Shown here piece by piece: positions 44,997 through 55,893 of a DNA stretch of 64,000 bases (the first letter of the stretch is position 1; the number at the start of each line of letters is the position of its first letter). The DNA comes from Methanobacterium sp. (lineage in GTDB: Archaea > Methanobacteriota > Methanobacteria > Methanobacteriales > Methanobacteriaceae). The position numbers and the translations under genes are program-made. The DNA is taken from positions 95,100 to 159,099 of the forward strand of contig JADFDH010000004.1 in NCBI GenBank assembly GCA_018263005.1, given 5' to 3'. A model generated the notes under the pieces. The model worked only from the letters and a program-made list of their open reading frames with translations, ran no database searches and was not told the origin of the DNA.

Positions 44997-46295
44997 ATGG
45001 TAGATCTATGGCTAAAAGATGGAAAGATAGTTCCCGAGAATAAATTAATCTCAATAGGCATTAGTAATGGGAAGATATCCGTAATAAAAAAAATAGCTCC
45101 AAATAGGGAAGAAATTATTGATTTGAAAGGGTTGGTGATTTTACCCGGATTCATCGATGCTCATGTACACTTTAGAGATCCCGGATTAACCTATAAAGAG
45201 GATTTTAGAACAGGAACTACGGCAGCTGCCAGTGGAGGATTCACCACAGTAATGGACATGCCCAATACAGTTCCACCCACCAATACACCTGCAGCATTTA
45301 AAGAAAAACTAGATATCGCCCGTAAGAAAAGTTTAGTGGATTATGGTTTGCATGCGGGGGTGGGTAAACTTGAAGATATTAAGAACATGGCGAAACTGGG
45401 ACCCGCTTCTTTTAAATTATACACGGACCAATTAGATGATGATTATTTAAAGCAGGTATTTCAAGGAATTAAAAATATTAAAGATAATAAAGTAAACAAA
45501 ACCCCTCTAATAACTTTACACTGCGAAGATAAAGAGATCGTGGAGAAAAAGACTCAAATCCAACGAAAGAAACATATGTTAAAGCCTGAGATCTTTGCAG
45601 AGGCCCGGCCCCCGGAAGCTGAAACTATGGCTATCTCCAAAGCACTCCAACTGGCTGATTATTATGATCTGGACATTCATATCTGCCATATCAGCACTAG
45701 AAAATCTCTAGAGCTTATAAAGAGTACTAAAGATGGGAATTATAATGTTACCTGCGAAATAACCCCCCATCATCTATTTTTAGATAGTCATTTTCTCAAT
45801 AAGTGCGGTAATTTCGCTAAAACCAACCCACCGTTAAGGGGTTTGAGATATAAATTAGATATTACCAATTTAAGCTCTATTGATATCATAGGAACAGATC
45901 ACGCCCCTCACACCATAGCAGAAAAAGAAAATGATTTATGGGAAGCCCCACCAGGCATTCCTAACCTGGAGACTACCATCCCCCTGCTTTTAACCGAAAT
46001 CAATCGTAGGAATATGAACTTTAAACTTTTGAAGAGTTTATTATGCGAAAAACCATCTAAAATTTTCAATCTAACCACCAAAGGATATTTAAAAGAGGGT
46101 TATGATGCAGATGTGGTGATAGTTGATATGAAAAAAGAAGGCCAAATAAATCCAGATGAATTCCGTTCCAAGGCTAAATTTTCACCATTTAAAGGTTTTA
46201 AAATTAAAGGAAGCCCAGTTATGACTATGGTAAGAGGTAATGTGGTGATGGAAAAGGGGGAAATCTATAAAAATAAGGGTAAATTGGCATGCTAA
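44997..46295 (+). CDS. pyrC: dihydroorotase
   Basis: Third step of pyrimidine synthesis: ring closure of carbamoyl-aspartate. 432 residues, class I type. Metal ligands are H in GFIDAHVHFRDPG, LHCEDKEI, HICHIS and DHAPHTIAEK. The C-terminal part has GYDADVVIVD and SPVMTMVRGNVVME. AGGTTATTAT precedes the ATG. Stands alone, converging on the mvh operon. Confidence 0.95.
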   Translation: MVDLWLKDGKIVPENKLISIGISNGKISVIKKIAPNREEIIDLKGLVILPGFIDAHVHFRDPGLTYKEDFRTGTTAAASGGFTTVMDMPNTVPPTNTPAAFKEKLDIARKKSLVDYGLHAGVGKLEDIKNMAKLGPASFKLYTDQLDDDYLKQVFQGIKNIKDNKVNKTPLITLHCEDKEIVEKKTQIQRKKHMLKPEIFAEARPPEAETMAISKALQLADYYDLDIHICHISTRKSLELIKSTKDGNYNVTCEITPHHLFLDSHFLNKCGNFAKTNPPLRGLRYKLDITNLSSIDIIGTDHAPHTIAEKENDLWEAPPGIPNLETTIPLLLTEINRRNMNFKLLKSLLCEKPSKIFNLTTKGYLKEGYDADVVIVDMKKEGQINPDEFRSKAKFSPFKGFKIKGSPVMTMVRGNVVMEKGEIYKNKGKLAC

Positions 46296-46389
46296 TATTA
46301 TATAGTACATAGACTATATGATTAGTAAATTAATTGGGTTTATAATTAAAATTAGGTTGCAAATATTAAATTTAAAAATAATAAAGTTT

Positions 46390-46408
46390 AGGTGGAAATA
46401 TTCCACCT
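46390..46408 (-). terminator. terminator of the mvh operon
   Basis: A perfect 8-bp stem AGGTGGAA/TTCCACCT with a 3-nt loop lies about 15-33 bp after the mvhB stop. T-rich DNA follows on the reverse strand. An intrinsic-type terminator or processing hairpin. Confidence 0.6.
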
Positions 46409-46422
46409 TAAAAAAAAAATTG

Positions 46423-47664
46423 CTATTTTGTCTGAAATGCTCCTTCAGGACATGCATCAATGCATTGATCACATAAGGTACAGAAACCTTTGAGTGGTAT
46501 TTTTTCGCCGGTATGGATTTTCAGCATGTTGTATGGACAAACTTCCACACAGTCTCCGCATTCATTACAGAGTGCTGGGTTGAACTGAATCCTTTTCCGT
46601 TTTACTGGTTGACCATCTACCACTTTATCAATTTCCACCAAGGATAATGCTCCTTCTGGACAGGCAGTGGTACAGGCTCCACATCTGGTACACATGGCCA
46701 GGGATGGTTCATCATCGGTTTTTAAATCACCAGGGACTTGCATTCCCGTATTAGTTACTACTCTTATAGCATCAGTAGGACATATTCTGGCACAGGCTCC
46801 GATAAATTTACATTTATCTTCATCATAGACCAATCCTTCTTCAGATGCTGGTTTAGCAGGTCCTAATTCCATATCCAGATCTATGGCTTCTACTGGACAC
46901 ATTTTTGCACATAAACCACAGTAGGTACAGATTTCAGGAAGTTCCACAGTTAATGTGGATGCTTTTTCTTCTATGAAATCTCCTGGGCAGGATTCTACAC
47001 AGATGTTACATCCTATACAGGTTTCATCATCTACTGAAAAGTTTTTAACCTCTTTAGATCGTTTCTGAGGTTTTTTACCAGATATGAACACTGCATTCCA
47101 GGGACAGGTTTGTGAACAGACACCACATTTGATACAGGTATCTTCATCGATTTCAATGGTACCCCCATATTCAGGTAGAGTTATAGCTTCTACAGGGCAT
47201 TCATCCACACAAAGTCCGCAACCCACGCAATCTGCAATGTATATTGGTCCTGTTATCTCTAATTCTTTCTTGGCAGGTTCTTTAACACCATCGATACCTA
47301 TCACATCTACGGGGCATACATCTACGCATTGTTCACACATTACACAGTAACCCTCTAGTGGCACCTTTTTCATTTCACTTTTATCCAGTTTCATGATTTG
47401 GGGAGGGCAAATATCTACACAGTCTCCGCATTCATCACATAAGGATGGGTTGAATACTATGCGTGTTTCAACGTTGCCTTCTTCTCCAACTGCAACTTCA
47501 CTGGTTTTTAATGCGCCTTTGGGACAGATTTCCACACATTTTGGCTGACCAGCACACAGATCACAGTAGATCACATCTTCTGGTGATACTGCTATGGCCG
47601 CGGTAGGACAAATCCCCTGGCATGCGCCACATCTGATGCAGTCTTCTTTGTTGACTACTATCAT
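46423..47664 (-). CDS. mvhB: polyferredoxin MvhB of the F420-non-reducing hydrogenase
   Basis: 413 residues made of twelve 4Fe-4S binding motifs in tandem, carrying electrons with the Mvh hydrogenase and heterodisulfide reductase. Most follow C-x2-C-x2-C-x3-CP. The second reads [15 protein letters not shown] with a longer gap, and the ninth reads [12 protein letters not shown], with Ile in place of the second Cys. GGAGGCTAAAAAAA precedes the ATG. Last gene of mvhDGAB, 19 bp after mvhA. Confidence 0.96.
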   Translation of the reverse strand: MIVVNKEDCIRCGACQGICPTAAIAVSPEDVIYCDLCAGQPKCVEICPKGALKTSEVAVGEEGNVETRIVFNPSLCDECGDCVDICPPQIMKLDKSEMKKVPLEGYCVMCEQCVDVCPVDVIGIDGVKEPAKKELEITGPIYIADCVGCGLCVDECPVEAITLPEYGGTIEIDEDTCIKCGVCSQTCPWNAVFISGKKPQKRSKEVKNFSVDDETCIGCNICVESCPGDFIEEKASTLTVELPEICTYCGLCAKMCPVEAIDLDMELGPAKPASEEGLVYDEDKCKFIGACARICPTDAIRVVTNTGMQVPGDLKTDDEPSLAMCTRCGACTTACPEGALSLVEIDKVVDGQPVKRKRIQFNPALCNECGDCVEVCPYNMLKIHTGEKIPLKGFCTLCDQCIDACPEGAFQTK

Positions 47665-47683
47665 TTTTTTTAGCCTCCGGATT

Positions 47684-49096
<1,413 letters not shown>

Positions 49097-50026
49097 TTAT
49101 TTTCCCTCCTTTCGGGATTTTAAGGGTACCAATGCTGCTGGTAAAGTGTAATTATAGAATGTTCCAACAACATCGTCTAATTCATTTGCAACTTCTTCTG
49201 GATCTACAGTTTTATCTCTTTCCACTCCGAAGTCTGATCCAATAGCAGAGATCATCTTTGCTCCTTGGTCTATTACGTTGGCAGTAGGTCCATAACATCC
49301 CTGGCATTTGATACCGATACTGGGGCATTCTGCACCGCATAGTGAAGTAGTTGCTGGTCCCATGCAGACTAGTCCTTGTGGAACTAGGCACATTTCTTCT
49401 TCTGGTTGTCCTAATTCGAATTGTCTTATGATTTTGTCCATAGCCATTCCTTCTGGTGGTTTTTCCCTTGGACAAACTTCGCATAGGTTTGTTTGTGGAA
49501 GTTCTGGTAATTCTTCACCTTTAAGCATGGCCATAATGATATCTGCTACCACATCTGATCTTGGTGGACATCCAGGTAAGGAAATATCCACGTCAATTAC
49601 ATCGCTTAGTGGTCTGATTCTGTCTACGAAATGAGGAACATCCTCATGTGGAATTATACCTTCTTCGTTGGGTGTGCTGGGCGAATTAATGTATGCTTCT
49701 CTTTGAATATCTTCGTTTTTGAAAAGGTTTCCTAATCCGAAAACCCCACCATACATTGCACAAGTACCATATGCTATAACTAAACCTGCTTTTTCTCTAA
49801 CTTTTTTGGCAAGTTCCAGGTTTTCATCGTTTCTTATACCACCAGATACTATGGCGACGTCTACTTCTGGCCATTCATCGTATTTAACATCCATTAAGAC
49901 AGGCATGAATTCAAAGTCCGCATATTCCAACACATCTACAATTGCTTCGTGAATATCTGCAATGGATAGTTCACATCCTGAACACACACTAAGCCAGATA
50001 TTTCCTAATTTAACTTTATCTGCCAT
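49097..50026 (-). CDS. mvhG: F420-non-reducing hydrogenase small subunit MvhG
   Basis: 309-residue small subunit with three Fe-S clusters. Proximal-cluster cysteines start at CSGCELSI, then YGTCAMYGG and LPGCPPRS. The later clusters are in NLCEVCPREKPP and CGAECPSIGIKCQGC. The ATG at 50026 is chosen because GGAGG lies 7 nt before it; the ATG at 50032 overlaps the mvhD stop. Between mvhD and mvhA in the operon. Confidence 0.97.
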   Translation of the reverse strand: MADKVKLGNIWLSVCSGCELSIADIHEAIVDVLEYADFEFMPVLMDVKYDEWPEVDVAIVSGGIRNDENLELAKKVREKAGLVIAYGTCAMYGGVFGLGNLFKNEDIQREAYINSPSTPNEEGIIPHEDVPHFVDRIRPLSDVIDVDISLPGCPPRSDVVADIIMAMLKGEELPELPQTNLCEVCPREKPPEGMAMDKIIRQFELGQPEEEMCLVPQGLVCMGPATTSLCGAECPSIGIKCQGCYGPTANVIDQGAKMISAIGSDFGVERDKTVDPEEVANELDDVVGTFYNYTLPAALVPLKSRKEGK

Positions 50027-50028
50027 TT

Positions 50029-50469
50029 TCATGCCTCCACTTCTACAGGAGCTTCTATTTCTTCTTTAAGTGTAGATGGTCCGAGACCTCTGATTCTTTC
50101 TACCATCATCTTCACAGTTTCTGCGAATTTTTCTCCTTCTGAGGCAGAAATCCAGTCGTGGTGTATCCTTTCTCTTCCAATTCCTAGTTCATCTGCCAGT
50201 TTGTAAATCAATCTCATTCTTCTGTCTAACTTGTAGTTTCCAGCGTCGTAGTGACAGTCACCATGGTGACATCCGGCTACGATAACACCGTCGGCTCCTT
50301 CTCGGAATGCCTTGAAAATAAATTGTGGTTCAATACGTCCAGAGCACATTACTCTTATTACACGGACGTTTGGAGGATATTGCATCCTTGCAGTACCCGC
50401 GGTGTCTGCTCCTCCGTAGGAGCACCAGTTACAACAAAACATAACTAGTTTTATATCATCCTCAGCCAT
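50029..50469 (-). CDS. mvhD: F420-non-reducing hydrogenase iron-sulfur subunit MvhD
   Basis: 146-residue 2Fe-2S protein linking the hydrogenase to heterodisulfide reductase HdrA. Cysteines are in [23 protein letters not shown] and GCHHGDCHY. The ATG follows AAAGGAGG. First gene of mvhDGAB; the three genes overlap or abut, so it is one operon. A 20-bp dyad (50493-50512) lies about 24 bp upstream of the start. Confidence 0.96.
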   Translation of the reverse strand: MAEDDIKLVMFCCNWCSYGGADTAGTARMQYPPNVRVIRVMCSGRIEPQFIFKAFREGADGVIVAGCHHGDCHYDAGNYKLDRRMRLIYKLADELGIGRERIHHDWISASEGEKFAETVKMMVERIRGLGPSTLKEEIEAPVEVEA

Positions 50470-50492
50470 AGAGTTTCCTCCTTTATTTGTAG

Positions 50493-50512
50493 ATGTACTA
50501 ATTAGTGTACAT
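50493..50512. promoter_or_regulatory. palindrome upstream of mvhD
   Basis: ATGTAC-N8-GTACAT with an inner ACTAATTAGT palindrome; outer 6-bp arms are perfect. It lies between a TATA-like TTTATAAGT (reverse strand, near 50545-50555) and the mvhD ribosome site, i.e. near the expected transcription start. Confidence 0.5.
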
Positions 50513-50657
50513 TAGTATATGGATAGAAAAGTAGATATTATAAAGGTTACTTATAAAACAAATTCGAAAAGGTTATATATTTGAATACGGATGGCTTTTT
50601 TGTTAATACTGATTGTATGATTATTAATTGTTGTCTGTAAAAATTAATATAAAATTT

Positions 50658-51131
50658 TTATTTACGGTTTTTTCTCCAGTTTTCCAGTATTAGAAGCATA
50701 TTTTCGTCCAGTTGTTCAATGGCTTCTTGAGAAAGCATTTGTCTACCTTCTTGCCTGGCTTTTTTATTTCTTTCCTTAAACATGTAAACTTCTCTAATGA
50801 ACTCCAGAGTTAAAATTTGATAACTATCTTTAAAATAATTTAACATTCTCTTAATATTTACTAATGGAACATGTAAGTAGCCCAAATTATTTCTATCTGC
50901 AAATAATCTATTATCCTGATATTCATCTAATTCTTGTGCGATCGAATCAAATCCTGCTAGTTTAAATGCCTCTGCATAAATATTGGGGAGTTCTCCTCCA
51001 TCTTCTAATAATTTCTCCAAATTTTCCAATTCTTTAATTTTTTTATTGATTATTTTAACCAGACAATCTTCTTGAGTATCTATTTCATTTAACACCTTAT
51101 CATTTAATTTATGATGTGGATCCTTGATCAT
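50658..51131 (-). CDS. hypothetical helical protein
   Basis: Not recognised. 157 residues, charged and mainly helical, no membrane segment or cysteine motif. Residues 20-45 look like a short coiled coil. No strong ribosome site precedes the ATG (TTTGATAGT). It stands alone between the mvh promoter and the sufC promoter. Confidence 0.55.
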   Translation of the reverse strand: MIKDPHHKLNDKVLNEIDTQEDCLVKIINKKIKELENLEKLLEDGGELPNIYAEAFKLAGFDSIAQELDEYQDNRLFADRNNLGYLHVPLVNIKRMLNYFKDSYQILTLEFIREVYMFKERNKKARQEGRQMLSQEAIEQLDENMLLILENWRKNRK

Positions 51132-51424
51132 ACTATCAAATCAAATTTTTTTATTAAAATAATGGAATTCACTCATCAGGATTGATTTGGTTAAAATTCA
51201 AATATCAATCACCATATCTAGCTAATATGATAAAAATCACCCTAAAGTGATATAATAACTGTTTTAATATTATAAAAATAATAAAATATATATTTTCTCC
51301 TAATAATTGCTTATTTACTATAATTAAGTATTGTATTTAAAATTTAAAATAATATTAAATAAAATAAATTACAAAGATCATTTAATTAATAAAAAAATTA
51401 TGCATAAAATTGGTGGTGGTCAAA

Positions 51425-52180
51425 CTGCTGCTTGAAATAACAGATCTAGCCGTAGAAGTAAATAATAAAGAAATTTTAAGCGATATCGATTTATATATCA
51501 ATAAAGGTGAAACACATGTTCTCTTAGGACCTAATGGGTCTGGTAAAAGTACTTTATTTATGAGTATATTAGGTTTCCCCAAATACAAAATAACCAGAGG
51601 AGAAATCATATTCAAAGGAGAAGACATCACCCATCTAAACACCACAGAAAGGGTTCAGATGGGAATAGGTGTCAGTTTCCAGAACCCTCCGGCCATACGA
51701 GGTGTTAAACTTAATGATCTATTGAAAATGGAACATCATGAAACTGGCAAAGAACTAAGTCCAGAGATGAGGGAACTGGTTACAAAACTTAAATTCGACG
51801 ATAAATTTCTGGAACGTGATGTGAATCTCGGATTTTCCGGGGGAGAAGTTAAAAGATCCGAAATTCTACAGCTTCTAGCACAAGAACCTGATTTTATAAT
51901 GTTTGACGAACCTGATTCTGGAGTGGATATTGAGAATGTGGAACTCCTGGCAGAAGAAATAAATATTTTACTGGATAAAAATAAAAAACCAGGACTAAGA
52001 GAAAAATCAGGGCTTTTAATAACCCATTTAGGTTATATTCTTAACTTTGTAGGAGCCGATACAGCCCATGTACTGATGGATGGTAAAATTGCCTGCTCAG
52101 CAAATCCCCATGAAATATTAGAAGATATAAGAAAAGAAGGATTTAAAGGATGTGTTGAATGTTGCAATCCAATGCACTGA
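51425..52180 (+). CDS. sufC: Fe-S cluster assembly ATPase SufC
   Basis: ABC-type ATPase of the archaeal SUF system, working with SufB to build Fe-S clusters. About 251 residues: Walker A GPNGSGKST, the SufC-type signature LGFSGGEVKRSEIL, Walker B IMFDEPDSGVD. No ATG lies near the start. GGTGGTG (51412-51418) spaced 6 nt before a CTG at 51425 gives the usual SufC opening (MLLEITDLAVEV); GTG at 51413 or 51416 is the alternative. Overlaps sufB by 22 bp. Confidence 0.93.
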   Translation: MLLEITDLAVEVNNKEILSDIDLYINKGETHVLLGPNGSGKSTLFMSILGFPKYKITRGEIIFKGEDITHLNTTERVQMGIGVSFQNPPAIRGVKLNDLLKMEHHETGKELSPEMRELVTKLKFDDKFLERDVNLGFSGGEVKRSEILQLLAQEPDFIMFDEPDSGVDIENVELLAEEINILLDKNKKPGLREKSGLLITHLGYILNFVGADTAHVLMDGKIACSANPHEILEDIRKEGFKGCVECCNPMH

Positions 52181-53385
52181 AAACAAAAGCCCAAAAAGCC
52201 AAAGAGAAAAAAGCTGCCCTTGGTGAAGATATTGAGTTAGAAAAATTTGAGGCAGAAGAAACTGGCGAGCATGAAGAAATAGAATCACTGGAAGAATTAC
52301 CCAAAAAAACACAGAAATCATTGCTCAAGGTAGGTGTGGATCCTACAGGTGAGGGACGAATAGGATCTTTCATGCAGTTAGATCAGTCCCAAATATGTTC
52401 CTCTTGTTCCAGTCAGAACATCGAGATGATGGGCATTCAACAGGCCATGGATAAATATGACTGGTTAAAAGATTACATGTGGAATGCGGTAAGCGTTGAC
52501 ACTGACAAATACACTGCCGAAGCTGCTTTAGGTGAACCTGGAGGGTACTTTATCCGTTCACTGCCAGGGACCAAAGAAGTATTTCCCATTCAAGCCTGTA
52601 TGTTCATTGGGGATCAAAATGTCCGTCAAACAGCTCATAATATTGTAGTCGCAGAGGAAAACTCCGAATTGCATATTATTACCGGCTGTTCCACTGGTTC
52701 AGATGTGCAGTCAGCCCTGCATATTGGTGTATCCGAATTCTACATAAAAAAAGGGGCAAAGATTACCTTCACCATGGTTCATAATTGGGCAGAACAAGTT
52801 GAAGTAAGACCCCGTACTGGCATAGTACTTGATGATGACGCCACTTATATCAACAATTACATACTAACCAGCCCAGTTCGTACCATCCAATCATATCCTA
52901 CTGCTTATTGTAGGGGAGAGAACTCTAGAGTATTATTCCAATCCATCATGGGCGGTCAGAAAGATTCAGTCATGGATACCGGAACCCGGGCAATATTGAC
53001 TGGTAAAAATTCCAGTGCAGAGATGATAACCCGAGCGGTTTCCAAGGATCAATCCCAATTATACACCCGCGGACATTTAGCAGGCCAATCACAGGATGTT
53101 AAAGGTCACCTAGAGTGTATGGGTCTGGTTTTATCCGATGATTCCATGATATACTCCGTACCTGAACTGGAAGGTAGTGCTACAAACTTGGAATTATCGC
53201 ATGAAGCAGCTGTGGGTAAAATAGCCGAAGAAGAGGTTTTATATCTAATGTCCCGTGGTTTCAGTGAAGATGAAGCAGCATCTATGATCGTGAGAGGGTT
53301 CCTCAGCATGGATATCACTGGTTTACCTCCCGAACTGGCGGCAGAAACCAAACGTATGCTGGATCTAAGTTTAAAAGGCATGTAA
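52159..53385 (+). CDS. sufB: Fe-S cluster scaffold SufB/SufD family protein
   Basis: 408-residue archaeal SufB. The N-terminal 75 residues are a charged helix. The rest is the beta-helix core (ITGCSTGSDVQSALHIGVSEF; LTSPVRTIQSYPTAYCRGENS), with the C-terminal block SHEAAVGKIAEEEVLYLMSRG typical of the family and DMTG-like end. Acts as scaffold with SufC. The ATG lies within sufC, with AAAGGATGTGTTGA upstream, so they are translationally coupled. Archaeal SufBC is the core Fe-S machinery here. Confidence 0.95.
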   Translation: MLQSNALKTKAQKAKEKKAALGEDIELEKFEAEETGEHEEIESLEELPKKTQKSLLKVGVDPTGEGRIGSFMQLDQSQICSSCSSQNIEMMGIQQAMDKYDWLKDYMWNAVSVDTDKYTAEAALGEPGGYFIRSLPGTKEVFPIQACMFIGDQNVRQTAHNIVVAEENSELHIITGCSTGSDVQSALHIGVSEFYIKKGAKITFTMVHNWAEQVEVRPRTGIVLDDDATYINNYILTSPVRTIQSYPTAYCRGENSRVLFQSIMGGQKDSVMDTGTRAILTGKNSSAEMITRAVSKDQSQLYTRGHLAGQSQDVKGHLECMGLVLSDDSMIYSVPELEGSATNLELSHEAAVGKIAEEEVLYLMSRGFSEDEAASMIVRGFLSMDITGLPPELAAETKRMLDLSLKGM

Positions 53386-53459
53386 AATATTAAATAATTT
53401 TTATTTTTTTTAAATAATTAAGATTTTAATAAAAAATAAAAAAAAAGAGGTGTTTTTTT

Positions 53460-53951
53460 ATGTACTTAAATGGTGAAGCATTGGTAGGCGAAGGAAATGA
53501 GGTGGCACATATCGATTTATTAATCGGTGATAAATCTGGACCAGTAGGTCAGGCCTTCGCGGTTTCATTGACCAATCAGGTGGAAAAACATACTCCCTTA
53601 TTTGCGGTGATCGCCCCAAATCTGGTGTGCAAACCCATAACCATGATAGTGCCTAAGGTGACCATTAGGGGAATGGATGATGCTGTGCGTAATTTTGGAC
53701 CTGCACAGAAATCAGTGGCCATGGCTGTGGCAGATAGCGTGGAAGAAGGCATCATACCTAAGGAAAACGTGGAAGATCTCTGTATAATAGTGGGGGTTTT
53801 CATACATCCCGCAGCACAGGACAATGAAAAGATTTACCAGTACAACTATGAAGCCACCAAATTAGCCATAAAAAGAGCTATTAAAGAAGAACCATCCATC
53901 GAAGAAATCCTGGATAAGAAAGACAGTGCAGAACATCCTTTCTATGGATAA
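53460..53951 (+). CDS. fae: formaldehyde-activating enzyme (Fae)
   Basis: 163 residues. Joins formaldehyde to tetrahydromethanopterin to give methylene-H4MPT. Marks are [36 protein letters not shown] and [19 protein letters not shown]. It is the stand-alone form, not fused to hexulose phosphate synthase as in some methanogens. AAAGAGGTG precedes the ATG. It follows sufB by 74 bp with a T-rich gap, so it probably has its own promoter or read-through. Confidence 0.95.
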   Translation: MYLNGEALVGEGNEVAHIDLLIGDKSGPVGQAFAVSLTNQVEKHTPLFAVIAPNLVCKPITMIVPKVTIRGMDDAVRNFGPAQKSVAMAVADSVEEGIIPKENVEDLCIIVGVFIHPAAQDNEKIYQYNYEATKLAIKRAIKEEPSIEEILDKKDSAEHPFYG

Positions 53952-54156
53952 TTTTGCTCTATTTTTTTTATATGACAATTTTTATTTTTTAACCCTTTTT
54001 TTAATAAACAGTAAATGAATTAAGGGACCTAATAGGATAATTAATACTATTTCCTTTTTTTAGACATAAAATTATGATGGTTAATAATGAGAAGTTATTT
54101 ATTAAACGATAACATAACATACAATATTAAGAATTTATTAAAGGGGGGATTAAAAA

Positions 54157-54270
54157 ATGATGAAAAGAATTCGTTTAGATTCAAAAACTTTTTTATCAGC
54201 TTATGCTTCAGCAGGAATTGGTGTATTAATAATTTTTATATTACTGGTCTGGTATTTCTTTTTAAGATAA
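54157..54270 (+). CDS. small single-pass membrane protein (37 aa)
   Basis: Short ORF with a strong AAGGGGGGAT site about 6 nt before ATG ATG. A basic N-terminus (MKRIRLDSK) leads to one membrane helix (residues about 16-36). Function unknown. A longer ORF in another frame over the same DNA lacks a ribosome site and was not kept. Confidence 0.6.
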   Translation: MMKRIRLDSKTFLSAYASAGIGVLIIFILLVWYFFLR

Positions 54271-54336
54271 TTTCCAGATTTATCATCCTATTTTTTTACA
54301 ATATTAATAAGAAAGAAATTCATATTGGGATAATTT

Positions 54337-54789
54337 ATGAGTAGGCAATTTTCACCAATAAAGTATTGTAATTGGTGTGGAGATCCATTTATTGTGAGCT
54401 CACCTAATCAAAAATACTGCCATCCCGAGATAAAGAGTTGCAGTAATGAATCGAAGCGTGATAGCTGGCGTAAAGCCGCCCATAAATACAGAGAGAAGTA
54501 TAAAAATGTTATACCTATACCACAAGTATATAAATTAGGTTCGGGATGGTTAGGCCCTAAAGCAGAAGCCGATTTTGAAGAAGAATACTATTCTATTCAG
54601 AAGGAAAAGAAAAGATTGAGAATCAACTCCATTATCGCGGGAGTCTGTATTTGGATTCAAATGAATAATCAGTTTTTTATTCGTAATTTCTTAACTCGAA
54701 ATGAAATTTCTTATGATCTATCTCCTGAATTAATAATTTTTTTGGTGATTATATTGGTTTTCATCATTTTCGGAATAAATTATAGATAG
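54337..54789 (+). CDS. zinc-ribbon membrane protein, hypothetical
   Basis: 150 residues, unknown family. The N-terminal zinc finger (YCNWCGDPF, then YCHPEIKSC) spans about residues 10-35, followed by a basic region and a hydrophobic C-terminal helix (about 130-147). This head-plus-tail design suggests a membrane-tethered zinc-binding protein. GGGATAATTT precedes the ATG. Read separately from its neighbours. Confidence 0.6.
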   Translation: MSRQFSPIKYCNWCGDPFIVSSPNQKYCHPEIKSCSNESKRDSWRKAAHKYREKYKNVIPIPQVYKLGSGWLGPKAEADFEEEYYSIQKEKKRLRINSIIAGVCIWIQMNNQFFIRNFLTRNEISYDLSPELIIFLVIILVFIIFGINYR

Positions 54790-54947
54790 TGGGTAACTGC
54801 TTGTTCTATAAATCTAGATCATGTTTTTTATTAAAGATAATGAATGATGAACTGATATTATTAATTAAATATCTAAAAATAGACTTATCTAATAATGATA
54901 AAGTTATTTACTAGAAAATTAAAAGGATAGTAAGTAAATTTAATTAA

Positions 54948-55220
54948 TTATTCGGTGATGATTATGAATTCACCGACTTTTTCCACTTTTCCGAATGGAA
55001 CCAGTAAAGTATCTCCTTTCTTTTTAGCGCCTTTGACGTTGACGTTTCTTCCTTTATCTACTTTGATTACTACATCTGTTATTTTACCGGTTTTTCCGTT
55101 TATTATAAGTTCCTCTAGCTCTCCAAGTATCCGGGCATTATTTGTAGCTACCTGATATCCTTTTATTTCACTCCAGACTTTCTCTTCCCCTTTTATTAAT
55201 TTCCGTTCTTCTGCAACCAT
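54948..55220 (-). CDS. PRC-barrel domain protein
   Basis: 90-residue PRC-barrel protein (WSEIKGYQVATNNARILGELEE, split around GKITDVVIKVDKG, VPFGKVEKVGEFIII). Small archaeal PRC-barrels are linked to cell division (CdpB-like) in some archaea, or to RNA processing in bacteria; the role here is unknown. The ATG at 55220 is chosen because GGTGAT precedes it by 3 nt. Third gene after mmp14 and cobY, 11 bp downstream of cobY. Confidence 0.82.
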   Translation of the reverse strand: MVAEERKLIKGEEKVWSEIKGYQVATNNARILGELEELIINGKTGKITDVVIKVDKGRNVNVKGAKKKGDTLLVPFGKVEKVGEFIIITE

Positions 55221-55231
55221 CTTATCACCCA

Positions 55232-55864
55232 TTATTTAATAGCCTGTTTGAAAGCTTTAAAGTTTAAATATTTCTCTAAGGATATTAGATCTTCTGGACT
55301 ATTAATATTTAACGCCAGCTCAAATTTCCTCAGTTCTAATACTTCCTCATCTTGTTGATTGTTGTTTCTTCTTAATATATTTAATCCTGAAGGTACTATA
55401 TCTCCCATTACCATATGGGGTTTTAGATCAAATTCTCTAAAATATTCCACCGGCACAGCAACACACATGGCGGGTTTACCACATTCTTTATATTCCATAA
55501 TCACCTCATCAATAATTTCCCCAGTAATCAATGGTAAATCAGCGCTAATAGTCATTAATATATCATCATTATTAGAACCTTCAAAAGTTATCTTAGATAA
55601 TTGATGGATTAAAAATCCTAGATCATTGACATATCCTTCTCCCGGAGTTTCAATTACTTTTAACCCTGAGTTTCTTATAAAATCAGTAGTTAATGGTGTA
55701 TATTTGCTAGTCGCAGTGAATAAATTATTAACTTCATATGCTGCATTAACAGCTTCGTATACATGCTGAATCATGGGCTTTCCTTTTATTTGAACCATTG
55801 GCTTCTCCATATCAGATCGCATTCTGGTTCCTTTTCCACCAGCCATGATTACAGCGGTCACCAT
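55232..55864 (-). CDS. cobY: GTP:adenosylcobinamide-phosphate guanylyltransferase
   Basis: Archaeal replacement for CobU: activates adenosylcobinamide phosphate with GTP before the CobS step. About 210 residues: the N-terminal pyrophosphorylase loop IMAGGKGTRM, LFTATSKYTP, IVPSGLNIL and the end ALNINSPEDL match CobY. The ATG at 55864 is preferred, after GGAGAG. It follows mmp14 by 29 bp. With cbiS and cobS elsewhere in the window this covers much of the lower-ligand pathway. Confidence 0.87.
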   Translation of the reverse strand: MVTAVIMAGGKGTRMRSDMEKPMVQIKGKPMIQHVYEAVNAAYEVNNLFTATSKYTPLTTDFIRNSGLKVIETPGEGYVNDLGFLIHQLSKITFEGSNNDDILMTISADLPLITGEIIDEVIMEYKECGKPAMCVAVPVEYFREFDLKPHMVMGDIVPSGLNILRRNNNQQDEEVLELRKFELALNINSPEDLISLEKYLNFKAFKQAIK

Positions 55865-55893
55865 CTTCTTAAACTCTCCATTAAGCATAAAAA

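Noticed and set aside
54087..54344. 85-residue ORF after fae
   Set aside because: It overlaps the 37-residue membrane ORF in another frame, lacks a ribosome site and has a non-protein-like composition.
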